Source: Alphaproteobacteria bacterium (GTDB lineage Bacteria; Myxococcota_A; UBA796; GCA-2862545). From it: DNA of 64,000 nucleotides. This document shows positions 16,294-25,180 of the stretch, one piece after another. The notes under the pieces are model-generated. The model had not been told where the DNA came from, made no database searches, and saw only the letters and a program-made list of their open reading frames with translations. Numbering within the stretch: the first letter of the stretch is position 1; every line of letters begins with the position of its first letter. The DNA is taken from the NCBI GenBank assembly GCA_020632955.1, contig JACKEO010000005.1, positions 186,001 through 250,000 of the forward strand, in the 5' to 3' direction. The position numbers were made by a program, and so were the translations under genes.

Positions 16294-17763
16294 GTGCCCT
16301 TGACGACGTCGGAGCAGGTCACCCCCGCGCCGGCCCCCCGCGGGCTCTTCGTGGTGCTGGGTCTCGCGGTGCTGGTGGCGGTGGGCCTCGACCTGTGGCT
16401 GCACGCCCACGGGCTCGTGAAGATGGAGGCGGCGAACACGCTCGACCTCGAGCTCCACGCGCTGGCGCGCGACGGCCAGGTGGTGCTGGTCACCCACCCC
16501 ACCCAGTACGCCGAGGCGCTGCACTACTGGATCTTCCACCTGGTGCTGCTGGCCACGCCGCGGCTCGAGGTGGCGGCCGTGTTGCTGAACGTGGCGCACT
16601 ACGGCTTCGCGGCGGTGCTCTTCGTGGGCACCCGTCGCCGGCTCGGCGAGGTGGCGGCGGTGGTGGCCACCACGCTCTACCTCACGTCGGCGGTGGCCCC
16701 GATCCTGTCGAAGCACGTGATCTCCACGGCCTTCGTGCCGCTGGTGATGCCGCTCTTCGCCTTCGCCGTCCTCGATCTGGCACGCACCGGCGCACGCGAC
16801 GCGCTCGGGCGCGCCGTGCTGGGCCTGGGGGCGCTGCTGGCGCTGAACCACGGCCACGTGGTGTGGGCCGTGCCGCTGCTGGCCGTGATGGTGCGCCAGC
16901 GCGCCTTCCGCGTGCCGTGGTGGGGCGTGGCGGGCTTCCTGCTCCTGTGGTCCAGCGGCATCGCGCGCCTCGTGGTGCACGGCGGGCCCGCGGTGACCCG
17001 GCTGTGGGGCTGGTTCTACCGGAGCCCGTGGAATGCGGTGTCGCGCATGGTCCACGTGGAGCCGGGCGCCGAGGACACGGTGCCGGTGGCGTGGCTGCTC
17101 TTCGGGCTGGTGGCCGTGGCGCTGGGCTGGTGGGTGGCGCGTCGGGACGAGGCGCCGCCGGGCCTGGGCTGGCTGCTGCTGCCCGGCCTGCCGCTGGTGT
17201 TCGCCCCTCCCGAGGCCAACCCGAGCTGGCAGACGCCCATGCTCCTGCTGCTCGGCTGGACGGCGAGCCGCTCGCTCGCCTTCGCGTGGACCACGGCCCT
17301 GTACGGCCTGGCGGAGGGCCTCGGGCTGGCGGCGATGATGGTGACCTTCGCCGCGCCGCCCAACGTGAACTTCTTCAGCATGTCGTCCCTGGGCCTCCGC
17401 TACACGATGCACGACACCCTGGTGGGGGAGCTGGGCATGCGGGCCGACGAGCAGGCCCACCTGCGGCTGGAGCACACCGTGTCGGAGGGCGAGACGCCCT
17501 CGATCCTGCCCGGCATGAGCTACCTCGCCGAGCGCGTCTTCCCGCCGCTCCCCGAGGGGGGCGACCGCTGCCTGCTCGTGGACGACGGCCTCGCCGAGCT
17601 GCCCGCCGGCGCCACCGACGTGGAGCGCGTCGAGGACGGCCTGCTGGTGTACCGGGCCTGGCGGGGCGTGCCCTGCGAGCCCAACGTGCTGCTCAAGCCC
17701 GAGCCGGTGCACGTGCTCGACCTGCGGACCTGGCAGGTGGTGCTCGCCCCGGTGGTGCCGTGA
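16294..17763 (+). CDS. Polytopic membrane protein, GT-C glycosyltransferase-like
   Basis: A 489-residue protein with about ten hydrophobic helices and a soluble C-terminal domain (from about residue 370) ending near DLRTWQVVLAP. The first extracytoplasmic loop contains acidic residues and THPTQYAEALHYW, in the position where GT-C enzymes carry their catalytic acids, but no family motif is decisive. GTG at 16294 overlaps the GGAG motif; a TTG at 16300 has better spacing to it and may be the true start. It overlaps the next gene by four bases (GTGA) and shares the DLRTW C-terminal motif with it, so the two look like a coupled tandem pair. Confidence 0.75.
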   Translation: MPLTTSEQVTPAPAPRGLFVVLGLAVLVAVGLDLWLHAHGLVKMEAANTLDLELHALARDGQVVLVTHPTQYAEALHYWIFHLVLLATPRLEVAAVLLNVAHYGFAAVLFVGTRRRLGEVAAVVATTLYLTSAVAPILSKHVISTAFVPLVMPLFAFAVLDLARTGARDALGRAVLGLGALLALNHGHVVWAVPLLAVMVRQRAFRVPWWGVAGFLLLWSSGIARLVVHGGPAVTRLWGWFYRSPWNAVSRMVHVEPGAEDTVPVAWLLFGLVAVALGWWVARRDEAPPGLGWLLLPGLPLVFAPPEANPSWQTPMLLLLGWTASRSLAFAWTTALYGLAEGLGLAAMMVTFAAPPNVNFFSMSSLGLRYTMHDTLVGELGMRADEQAHLRLEHTVSEGETPSILPGMSYLAERVFPPLPEGGDRCLLVDDGLAELPAGATDVERVEDGLLVYRAWRGVPCEPNVLLKPEPVHVLDLRTWQVVLAPVVP

Positions 17764-19244
17764 CCGAGGGCGCCGGCCAGGCGCAGGCGTCGACGCTCGT
17801 CCGCCGCGTGGCGGGCACGCTGCTGCTGGTGCTCGGCGCCGTGATGCTGCTGCGGTGGGGGCAGCTGCTGTCGGCCTACCTCGACGACCTCGTGCTCTTC
17901 GTCAACGAGAACACCCTGCGCGACTACGAGGTCTACGGGCGCTTCCGGCGGGGGCTGCTCCCGCTGCAGGGCCCCATCACCTCCATCGGCGGCAACCACG
18001 GCTGGCTCGCCGCCTGGATCTACGGCGCTGCGGTGATGCTCGTGCCCGAGGCCGAGACGCCGATGCTCGTGAGCCTCGGCGCCGTGGTGGTGGGGTGGAT
18101 CGTGGGCATCGCGCTGGCCTGGCGGCACGCGCCGGGGGTGCCCACGCTGCTCGCGGCGCTGCTGATCCCCGCCACCCACCTGCCGCTGCTGCTCTGCTTC
18201 CCCAGCCACATCTCCTTCATCCTCGTCGGCGTGTCGCTCACCTTCCTCGGGGTGAGCCGGGCCCGGGAGCACGCGGGCTGGGCGGTGGTGGCCACGCTCG
18301 GCGTGGCCGTGGCCATCGGGGCCCACCGCACCGGCTGGGGCGTGCTCGCGGCGCTGATCGTCATCGACTGGCGGCTGGGCCTCGGCATCCTGCGTCGACC
18401 CGTGGCCTGGATCCCGCTGGGGCTCTACCTGGTGCCCGAGCTGCTGGTGCTGTCCTTCGGCGGGGCGCCCACCGAGGTCACCGACGGCCGGGCTGCCGAG
18501 TACGTCACCCTGATCGCGCCCTGGAACGTGCTGCGCGCGATCCCCTTCGCGAGCCCGCCCACGTCCGAGCTGGAGCCCCTGCAGGTGGTGCAGCTGGTGC
18601 TGGTGCTGGCGGTGCTGGCGCTGGCCCGTCGCGGCCTGCACACCCCCGTCACCCGCGCCCTCTGGTGGTTCTACGTGGTGGGGGCGCTGGTGCTGCTCTG
18701 CTTCCCCGAGGACGAGCAGTACTACATCCCGCTGCTGGCGGTGCTCCCGGCCCTGCTCGCCGTGGCCACGCAGGTGGTGGCGGCGCGGGGCACGGCGGCG
18801 CTGGCGGCCTGGTGCGCCGCCGTGCTCGCGGTCTTCGGCGCCAGCCACGCCGAGGCCACGGTCGATCTGCGGGAGCAGTTCGGCGAGGAGGAGGGCATCC
18901 GCTCCATCCTGCCCGAGCTCGCCGTGGTGGAGGCCCTCGAGCGGCACGGGATCACGCGTCCCGAGCTGTGGAACCGCACCATCCACACGCTGGTGAACCC
19001 CGCCCGCGGCGTCAGCTACCTGGTGGTGCTGCTGGTCGAGCTCGACCACGAGGCGCCGCCCACGCCGCGCTGCTTCCGCATCGACCGGCAGACGAACGTG
19101 GAGGGGCAGGCGGGCTGGGAGGCCGTGGGGCCCACCTGGGCGCTGAAGGTCACCGAGGAGGACCCCTGCCCCGGCACGGTCGCGCGGTACGACAGCCCGA
19201 TCTGGTACCTGGACCTCCGCACATGGTCCTTCGTCGCGCGCTGA
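17760..19244 (+). CDS. Polytopic membrane protein, related to its upstream neighbour
   Basis: A 494-residue protein with about ten to twelve membrane helices, a short N-terminal tail, and a C-terminal domain of about 130 residues ending WYLDLRTWSFVAR. The first loop carries YLDDLVLFVNENTLRDYEVY, acid-rich as in GT-C-type transferases. GTG at 17760 overlaps the preceding stop, indicating translational coupling. The likely role is sugar or lipid-linked transfer at the envelope, but the evidence is topology only. Confidence 0.72.
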   Translation: MTEGAGQAQASTLVRRVAGTLLLVLGAVMLLRWGQLLSAYLDDLVLFVNENTLRDYEVYGRFRRGLLPLQGPITSIGGNHGWLAAWIYGAAVMLVPEAETPMLVSLGAVVVGWIVGIALAWRHAPGVPTLLAALLIPATHLPLLLCFPSHISFILVGVSLTFLGVSRAREHAGWAVVATLGVAVAIGAHRTGWGVLAALIVIDWRLGLGILRRPVAWIPLGLYLVPELLVLSFGGAPTEVTDGRAAEYVTLIAPWNVLRAIPFASPPTSELEPLQVVQLVLVLAVLALARRGLHTPVTRALWWFYVVGALVLLCFPEDEQYYIPLLAVLPALLAVATQVVAARGTAALAAWCAAVLAVFGASHAEATVDLREQFGEEEGIRSILPELAVVEALERHGITRPELWNRTIHTLVNPARGVSYLVVLLVELDHEAPPTPRCFRIDRQTNVEGQAGWEAVGPTWALKVTEEDPCPGTVARYDSPIWYLDLRTWSFVAR

Positions 19245-19259
19245 GCGCCGCTTGGATCG

Positions 19260-19279
19260 GCGCTTCGCGATCTAAGCGC
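19260..19279 (+). terminator. Possible hairpin terminator
   Basis: GCGCTT and AAGCGC form a 6-bp stem with an 8-base loop, 15 bp after the stop of the membrane protein gene. There is no clear U-tract and it abuts the next promoter, so its role is uncertain. Confidence 0.3.
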
Positions 19280-19308
19280 TTGCGCCGCCAGGGCACCGGT
19301 CGTAGACT
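19280..19308 (+). promoter_or_regulatory. Sigma-70-like promoter for the small exported peptide gene
   Basis: TTGCGC (-35) and TAGACT (-10) are separated by exactly 17 bp and end 19 bp before the ATG at 19328. The start point should lie about 10-12 bp upstream of the ATG, leaving a very short leader. Confidence 0.5.
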
Positions 19309-19327
19309 GCGGGGGTGTGGAGGCCGC

Positions 19328-19486
19328 ATGCGTGCCGTTGCCGTCGTCGTCGTGTTCCTGGCCGCCGTGGGTGGCGCCGCGTCCATGCTGTTCGCCACCG
19401 AGGCCTCCGCCAAGGCCGATGCCGTCGACGCGCCGGTGCCCTGGTGCAGCGACTTCCGTCCGGGGCTCGACGCCAACGTGAAGTAG
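19328..19486 (+). CDS. Small exported peptide
   Basis: A 52-residue product. Residues 1-28 form a signal peptide (hydrophobic AVVVVFLAAVGGAA, likely cleaved after ATEASA), leaving a mature peptide of about 24 residues, rich in Asp and Ala, with one Cys and one Trp (VPWCSDFRPGL). GGAGG lies 6-8 bases before the ATG and a good promoter at 19280-19308. The stop is only five bases before the GTG of the large cytochrome-like lipoprotein, so it may act as a leader gene, a small partner of that protein, or a secreted peptide. No family recognised. Confidence 0.6.
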   Translation: MRAVAVVVVFLAAVGGAASMLFATEASAKADAVDAPVPWCSDFRPGLDANVK

Positions 19487-19491
19487 GTTCC

Positions 19492-22400
19492 GTGCGCCAC
19501 GCGCGCTGGTCCCTGCTCCTCGTCCTCGCCGCCTGTTCGCCCGCCGTCACGCCTCCTGCGCAGGTCGTGGTGCCGGGCGGAGCTGATCCCGCCTGTGCCG
19601 ACGGCGTGGACGTGGTGGACGCGACGACCCTCGCCGCCGCGCTCGGCGACGCGGCCGCAGGCGTGGTGCGGCTGGCGCCCGGCACCTACGGCGCGGTGCG
19701 CCTCGCGCGCCCCGTCACGCTGCTGGGGCTGGGCACGGACGGGGCCTGTGCACCGCCTGCCGGGGCCGACGGTCCGCTGCTGACCTCCCTGGAGGTGGCG
19801 GACGGCGCCGCGGGCAGCGTCGTGAGCGGGTTCCGCGTGGGCGGTCCGGTGGTGGTGGCGGCCGAGGCCGCGGTGCGTCGCCTCACCGTGTGGGGAGCAG
19901 AGACCTGCGTCACCGCCCGCGCCGGAGCGCACCTGTCGGAGCTGCTCGTGAGCCGCTGCGGCACGGGCGTGGTGCTGTCCGAGGGCGCCAGCCTGTCGGG
20001 CTCCCTCGTGGCGCTGCAGCGCGGCGACGGCGTGCAGCTCGACGGTCCGTCCAGCCTCGACCGGGTCACCGTGGCCGACAACGGGGGCGCCGGCGTGCGT
20101 GCGCGCGGCGGCGGGCAGGAGCTCTACAACCTCGTCGTCAGCGGCAACCGCGACTGGGGCCTGTACGAGACCGACCCCTGGCGCTTCGGCGAGAGCGTGC
20201 TGCTGCACGACAACACGCCCGGGCACTACGGCTCCGACGCGCCGGCGCTCGCCTTCCCGCAGGCCTGGTACACCGACGACGTCCTCGCTGCGCCGCAGGT
20301 GCTGCCCGGCGACCGCTACTCCACCGAGCCGATGATGCGGGAGGGAGGCCTGCGTGCCGTGGCGCGCACCCTGGAGCCTCCCTGGGCGGGACTGCCCGCC
20401 GACTGGCCGGCGGGGGCGGCCCTCGACCTCGCCACGGCGCAGGCGGCCTGGGCGCCGCAGGAGCCGCTGCGTGCCGCGTGGGTGCGCGACGGCACCGTGG
20501 ACGGTCCGCGCGTGAGCGGCACCGATCTGGCGGGACGTGCGCTCGCGCCCGACGCGCGCATCGGGGCCTTCGAGTCCAGCTTCACCCCGGCGGAGCCGCC
20601 GCCGCCCCTGCTGGTGACCCCCGAGGGCGACGATGGCGGCGACGGCAGCCACGATCGTCCGCTCGGCAGCATCGGCGTGGCCGTGGAGCGCTCGCTGCCC
20701 GGCCAGACCATCCAGGTGGCCACGGGCACCTACGCCGAGGTGCTGTCGCTGGTGGGTCGCGAGGTCTCGCTGCAGGGCGTGAAGGCGGGCGAGGGGGGCT
20801 GGGTGCCGGTCACCGAGGCCGACGACCCCGCCATGCCCGTGATCGACGCGGGCCGCACCAGCGCGAACCAGCACGGCATCCTGGTGCTGGGCGTGAGCCA
20901 GGGCTCCTTCCTGCGTGGCCTGGAGGTGCGGGGGGCGGTGAACGGGCTGGTGGTCACGGCGGGCGACGAGGATCCCCAGCGTGCCCCCCGCCTGGAGGCC
21001 CTGCGCCTGCAGGGCAACCGCGTGGGCCTGATGGTGCTGGGCGGCCGTGGCAGCCTCGTGGACTCCCGGGTGGCCGACGACACCATCGGCGTGTGGATCC
21101 AGGGCGTGGTGGGCTGGCGCTTCGAGGGGAACGTCTTCGCGGACAACGGCATGGACTTCGAGCTCCCGGCCACGGTGGTGTCGGGGGACGAGGACCTGGC
21201 GATCGTGCGCAACACCTTCGACCGCAGCGGCGGCGTGTACGTCGACAACCTCATGGGGCGCGACGCGCGCGGCGTGGTGGTGGACGACAACACGCTGGTG
21301 GGCACCTCGGTCACCGTGGGCCAGGCCGAGCCCGGGAGCTGGGTGCGGGTGGCGGGCAACCGGCTGTCGGAGGGCGGCGCGATCCGCCTCGCCGGGGCCG
21401 CCTGGGCCACGCCGCGCCTGGAGGTGCGCGACAACGTCGGTGGGCAGCTCGAGGCGCCCGGCCGCGGCTGGGCCTCGACGCAGCTCGCGCAGCCCCTCGT
21501 CCACGTGCCCGCCGAGGACGGCCCGCCGGTGGACCCGGCCTTCCCGTCCGATGCCCGGCAGGTGCAGCCGCACAGTGTGCCGATCGTGGCGCACCCCACC
21601 CAGCCCCGGGTGTACGCGGTGGCGCCCGAGCACGGCGTGGTGGGGGAGTTCGCGCTCGACGCGGGCCTGCAGCGGGTGCGCGTCTTCGAGACGGGGCCGG
21701 ATCCGCGCGGCGTGGCGCTCACGCCCGACGGCGGCACGCTGATCGTGGCGGGCTTCGGCGACGGCACGCTGGCCTTCGTCGACCTGGCCAGCGGCGGGGT
21801 GGAGACGATGCCCGTGGGCAGCGAGCCCTTCGGGGTGGTGGTGGCGCCCGACGGGTCCCGCGCCTGGGTGTCCCTGTCGGGCGACGACGCCGTGGTGGAG
21901 ATCGACCTGGCCACGCGGCAGGAGGTCGCACGCGTGCAGGGGCTCGGCCCGGCGCCGCGCGGGCTGGGGCTCGCCGACGGCAAGCTCCTCGTCACCCACT
22001 TCCTGCCGGGGCGGCATCCCGGTGCGGCCCCGGGCACCCTCGCCGAGCTCGAGAACCACGTGAGCGTGGTGGACGTGCCGGGCCTGGAGAACCCCCGGCG
22101 CATCGACCTGCCGCCGGTGCACTCCCCCTGGTTTCCCCCGGTGATGCCCGTGCAGGTGGGGGCCGTGGTGGTGCGGGGGAACCGGGCCTACCTGCCCTCG
22201 GCCGCCGCCTTCCCCGACGCCCCCGAGCGCTACACCGCCAGCGACCGCGTGCTGCCGAAGTTCCTCGCGGCCACCCACGGCGTGCTCACCGTGATCGACG
22301 TGGACGGCGAGCGCGTGATCCCGGAGGAGGGCGGCAACCTGGGCATGCCGGGGCAGCTCGCCAGCGTGCCCACGCACGTGGCCTTCGCGCCCGACGACGA

Positions 22401-23463
22401 CCTCGCGTACGTCGCGATGGGCGGCAACGACCAGGTGCAGCAGCTGCGGCTCCATCCCGGGGAGCCCCCGGTGCACCTGCGCCCGTGGCGCGCCAGCATG
22501 GACCTGCTGGTGGGCACCGACCCGCGGGGCGTGGTGCTCGACGTGGCCCGGAACCAGGTGATCACGGTGAACGTGGGGAACGGCACGCTGTCGGCCACCG
22601 ACCTCGACCGTGCGCTCGTCACCCGGGTCAGCCGCCTGGGGCCGTCGGAGCGCGACCCGCTCTCGGACGAGGCGCGCCACGGCCGGCAGCTCTTCTCGTC
22701 GACGAACACGGCGGAGGGCACCAGCGGCTTCGCGATGGCCTGCGCCTCCTGCCACCCCGACGGCCGCACCGACGGCGTCACCTGGCGCTTCGCCGCGGGG
22801 CCCCGCTCCACGCCCCACCTCGCCGGCTCGCCCGACACCCTGCCCCTGCACTACGACGCCGACCGCGACGAGGTGGCCGACTTCGAGCACACCGTGCGCG
22901 AGCTGCAGGGCGGGCTGGGCTTCATCCTCGAGGGCGCCATCCCGGGCGAGCTCGAGCGCCAGGACTACGAGGGGCCCGACGCCGAGACCTGGGACCACGT
23001 CACCGCCTTCCTGCGGGAGGGGGTGACCGTGGCGGCGCCGCCCAGCCCCACCGGGCGCGAGGAGGCCGGCGCGGCCGTCTTCCAGGCCCTGGGCTGCGGC
23101 ACCTGCCACGGGGGCCCCTGGTTCACCACCAGCCACCTCGCCGACCCGCCCACCCGGCGCGGGCGCCAGCTCGTGGACTCCCTGGTGGACGTGGGCACGA
23201 AGCAGGCGCACGACATGCTGGGCGACGGCGCCTTCGACCCGCCCAGCCTGTTCGGGCTCGCCCAGAGCGCGCCCTACCTGCACGACGGCACCGCCCCCAC
23301 GCTGGAGGCCGTGCTCGCCAACCGGCGCCACACCCTCGCCGGCGCTCCGTCGGGTACGTCGATGCCGTCGGCGGGTGCGGTCGGCGACCTCGTGGCCTAC
23401 CTGCGCGGGCTCGGCGCCGAGGCGCCAGCGTACGAGCGGAGGCGCGACGATGGGCTCCGGTGA
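19492..23463 (+). CDS. Lipoprotein fusing right-handed beta-helix, beta-propeller and di-heme cytochrome c domains
   Basis: A 1323-residue exported lipoprotein (GTG start, lipobox VLAAC near residue 15). Residues about 35-250 and 370-660 look like parallel beta-helix repeats (LRLQGNRVGLMVLGG, VVDDNTLVGTSVTVG). About 680-1040 is a YVTN/WD40-like propeller (PDGGTLIVAGFGDGTLAFVD). Two c-type heme sites follow, CASCH at 1084-1088 and CGTCH at 1202-1206, spaced as in MauG/di-heme peroxidase-like proteins, with candidate axial Met residues near the C-terminus (MPSAG). It may be an outer-surface electron-transfer protein whose propeller and beta-helix bind a partner or polymer. It overlaps the downstream methyltransferase gene by 14 bases. 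Confidence 0.85.
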   Translation: MRHARWSLLLVLAACSPAVTPPAQVVVPGGADPACADGVDVVDATTLAAALGDAAAGVVRLAPGTYGAVRLARPVTLLGLGTDGACAPPAGADGPLLTSLEVADGAAGSVVSGFRVGGPVVVAAEAAVRRLTVWGAETCVTARAGAHLSELLVSRCGTGVVLSEGASLSGSLVALQRGDGVQLDGPSSLDRVTVADNGGAGVRARGGGQELYNLVVSGNRDWGLYETDPWRFGESVLLHDNTPGHYGSDAPALAFPQAWYTDDVLAAPQVLPGDRYSTEPMMREGGLRAVARTLEPPWAGLPADWPAGAALDLATAQAAWAPQEPLRAAWVRDGTVDGPRVSGTDLAGRALAPDARIGAFESSFTPAEPPPPLLVTPEGDDGGDGSHDRPLGSIGVAVERSLPGQTIQVATGTYAEVLSLVGREVSLQGVKAGEGGWVPVTEADDPAMPVIDAGRTSANQHGILVLGVSQGSFLRGLEVRGAVNGLVVTAGDEDPQRAPRLEALRLQGNRVGLMVLGGRGSLVDSRVADDTIGVWIQGVVGWRFEGNVFADNGMDFELPATVVSGDEDLAIVRNTFDRSGGVYVDNLMGRDARGVVVDDNTLVGTSVTVGQAEPGSWVRVAGNRLSEGGAIRLAGAAWATPRLEVRDNVGGQLEAPGRGWASTQLAQPLVHVPAEDGPPVDPAFPSDARQVQPHSVPIVAHPTQPRVYAVAPEHGVVGEFALDAGLQRVRVFETGPDPRGVALTPDGGTLIVAGFGDGTLAFVDLASGGVETMPVGSEPFGVVVAPDGSRAWVSLSGDDAVVEIDLATRQEVARVQGLGPAPRGLGLADGKLLVTHFLPGRHPGAAPGTLAELENHVSVVDVPGLENPRRIDLPPVHSPWFPPVMPVQVGAVVVRGNRAYLPSAAAFPDAPERYTASDRVLPKFLAATHGVLTVIDVDGERVIPEEGGNLGMPGQLASVPTHVAFAPDDDLAYVAMGGNDQVQQLRLHPGEPPVHLRPWRASMDLLVGTDPRGVVLDVARNQVITVNVGNGTLSATDLDRALVTRVSRLGPSERDPLSDEARHGRQLFSSTNTAEGTSGFAMACASCHPDGRTDGVTWRFAAGPRSTPHLAGSPDTLPLHYDADRDEVADFEHTVRELQGGLGFILEGAIPGELERQDYEGPDAETWDHVTAFLREGVTVAAPPSPTGREEAGAAVFQALGCGTCHGGPWFTTSHLADPPTRRGRQLVDSLVDVGTKQAHDMLGDGAFDPPSLFGLAQSAPYLHDGTAPTLEAVLANRRHTLAGAPSGTSMPSAGAVGDLVAYLRGLGAEAPAYERRRDDGLR

Positions 23464-24109
23464 GTCCGGCGGGTCGCCGCCCTCGGGCATGTGGGACGTG
23501 CGCTACGCGGAGGCCGAGCTCGCCTATGGCGACGCGCCGAACGACTTCCTCGCCGCCCAGGCGGGGCGTCTGCCGGGGTCGGGGCGCGCGCTCGCGCTGG
23601 CGGAGGGCCAGGGGCGCAACGCGGTGTGGCTCGCCACGCGCGGCCTCGAGGTCACGGCCGTCGACCAGTCCGCCGTGGGGCTCGCACGGGCCGAGGCGCT
23701 CGCCGCCACGCGCGGCGTGGCCCTGCACACGCTGGTGGCCGACCTGGCGCACCACGACCTCGGCACGGGCTGCTGGGACGTCATCGTCTCGATCTGGGCG
23801 CACATGCCGCCGGCGGTGCGGCGACCCCTGCACCGTGCCGTGGTGGCCGCGCTGCGCCCGGGCGGCCTCTTCGTGCTCGAGGCCTACACCCCCGCGCAGG
23901 TGGGGCGCGGCACCGGCGGTCCCCCCGATCCGTCCCTCTGCATGACCCTGGCGGGGCTTCGCGAGGAGCTCGCCGGGCTGGAGGTGCTCCACGGCGTGGA
24001 GCGCGAGCGGCAGGTGCACGAGGGGCGCTACCACCAGGGCCCGAGCGCGGTGGTGAAGGTTCTCGCACGCGCGCCGGGTGGGGTCTCCGACCTGACCGGG
24101 CCGGGCTAG
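23450..24109 (+). CDS. Class I SAM-dependent methyltransferase (TehB-like)
   Basis: A 219-residue cytoplasmic protein. MWDVRYAEAELAYGDAPNDF near the N-terminus is typical of the TehB/thiopurine-type group. The SAM-binding core follows: ALALAEGQGRNAVWLA, VTAVDQSAVGLARAEAL, then WDVIVSIWAHMP and LRPGGLFVLEAY. The ATG at 23450 lies inside the end of the previous gene, so the two are translationally coupled. Relatives detoxify small metalloid or sulfur compounds; the substrate here is unknown. Confidence 0.85.
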   Translation: MGSGESGGSPPSGMWDVRYAEAELAYGDAPNDFLAAQAGRLPGSGRALALAEGQGRNAVWLATRGLEVTAVDQSAVGLARAEALAATRGVALHTLVADLAHHDLGTGCWDVIVSIWAHMPPAVRRPLHRAVVAALRPGGLFVLEAYTPAQVGRGTGGPPDPSLCMTLAGLREELAGLEVLHGVERERQVHEGRYHQGPSAVVKVLARAPGGVSDLTGPG

Positions 24110-24138
24110 ACTCAACGGTGTCCGCGTCGGGAGGAAGC

Positions 24139-25089
24139 ATGCAGCGAGGTGGTGCCGGCATGGTCTGGGCGCTCCTGGCGGCGTGCGCGCCGGGGCCCTC
24201 GGGCGACCCGAAGTCCGACGGTGTCGACGACACCGACGAGACGGATGTGGTCGGCGACACCGACGACAGCGACACCGTGCCCGTCGACCACACCGATCCC
24301 GACACGGACGACACCGCCGACACGGACGACACCGACGCGATGCCGCTGGGCACCTTCGTGGAGGTGGGTCCCATCGCCTTCCGTATGGGCTGCACCCCCG
24401 ACCAGTACGGCTGCGACGACAACGAGCGGCCGCCGCACGACGTGAGCCTCACCCGCACCGTGCTCGTGGCCGCCCACGAGGTCACCCAGGGCGAGTTCGC
24501 CGTGGTGCTCGGCTACCGCCCCTCCAGCTTCGTCGACTGCGGCGACGACTGCCCCGTGGAGTCGGTGACCTGGCACGAGGCCACGGCCTACGCGGTGGCC
24601 CTGTCGACGGCCGCGGGCCTCACGCCCTGCGCCACCTGCACCGGCAGCGGCGCCGACGTGCGCTGCACGGCGGTGGCCGATCCCTACGCCTGCCCCGGCT
24701 ACCGCCTGCCCACCGAGGCGGAGTGGGAGGCCGCGGCGCGCTGCCGCGGCACCACCGTGTACGCGGGGTCCAACAACCCCGACGAGGTGGCCTGGTACGG
24801 CAAGAACAGCGGCATCGCCACGAAGCCCGTGGGGCGGAAGAAGCCCAACAACTGCGGCCTCTACGACCTCAGCGGCAACGTCTTCGAGTGGACCCTCGAC
24901 TGGCAGGGGCCCTATGGCGCCGCGGCCGTCGTCGACCCCGTGGGCCCGTCGGCCGGCACCGAGCGCGTGGGTCGCGGAGGCGCCTACGACTGCTCCGAGC
25001 TGCTCACCCGGGTCTCGTCCCGCGGGGGGCTGGACCCGGCCTCCCGTGACGCGGTGCTCGGCTTCCGGGTGGTGCGCACGAAGCCCTGA
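24139..25089 (+). CDS. Lipoprotein with SUMF1/formylglycine-generating-enzyme-type domain
   Basis: A 316-residue protein. The signal peptide ends in a LLAAC lipobox (Cys near residue 15) and a 50-residue Asp/Thr linker follows. The rest is a FGE-sulfatase-type fold: FRMGCTPDQYGCDDNERPPH, then VTQGEFAVVLGY, VESVTWHEATAYA, YRLPTEAEWEAAAR, GLYDLSGNVFEW and RGGAYDC. Most bacterial surface members of this fold are binding or structural proteins rather than true formylglycine generators, and the catalytic Cys pair of FGE is not evident. Extra Cys pairs (DCGDDCP, CATC) suggest disulfides outside the cytoplasm. GGAGG precedes the ATG; TAGACT at 24107 is a possible -10. Confidence 0.87.
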   Translation: MQRGGAGMVWALLAACAPGPSGDPKSDGVDDTDETDVVGDTDDSDTVPVDHTDPDTDDTADTDDTDAMPLGTFVEVGPIAFRMGCTPDQYGCDDNERPPHDVSLTRTVLVAAHEVTQGEFAVVLGYRPSSFVDCGDDCPVESVTWHEATAYAVALSTAAGLTPCATCTGSGADVRCTAVADPYACPGYRLPTEAEWEAAARCRGTTVYAGSNNPDEVAWYGKNSGIATKPVGRKKPNNCGLYDLSGNVFEWTLDWQGPYGAAAVVDPVGPSAGTERVGRGGAYDCSELLTRVSSRGGLDPASRDAVLGFRVVRTKP

Positions 25090-25100
25090 TCCACCGCCTG

Positions 25101-25131
25101 CGGAAGATCCACATCAGGTGTTGATCTTCCG
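25101..25131. promoter_or_regulatory. Perfect inverted repeat overlapping a -35 element
   Basis: CGGAAGATC (25101-25109) and GATCTTCCG (25123-25131) are perfect 9-bp arms with a 13-bp spacer. The right arm covers the TTGATC -35 hexamer of the next promoter, so it could be an operator; it also starts 12 bp after the previous stop codon and could act as a terminator stem, although no U-run follows. Confidence 0.45.
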
Positions 25132-25149
25132 AAACGCCCTCCGTAGAAT
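25121..25149 (+). promoter_or_regulatory. Sigma-70-like promoter
   Basis: TTGATC and TAGAAT, separated by exactly 17 bp, lie 31 bp before the GTG at 25181 in a locally AT-richer stretch. This position supports the GTG at 25181 rather than in-frame starts farther upstream. Confidence 0.6.
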
Positions 25150-25180
25150 CCCGAAGTGTTCTCCGGGTCCGGGAGGCGGC

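Noticed and set aside
19150..23490. Antisense open frame of over 1400 codons opposite the cytochrome-like lipoprotein
   Set aside because: The composition is typical of a shadow frame, while the + strand product has a signal peptide and two CxxCH sites.
24139..25089. True sulfatase-activating formylglycine-generating enzyme
   Set aside because: The domain is in an exported lipoprotein with an Asp-rich linker and the paired catalytic Cys motif was not found; no sulfatase gene is nearby.
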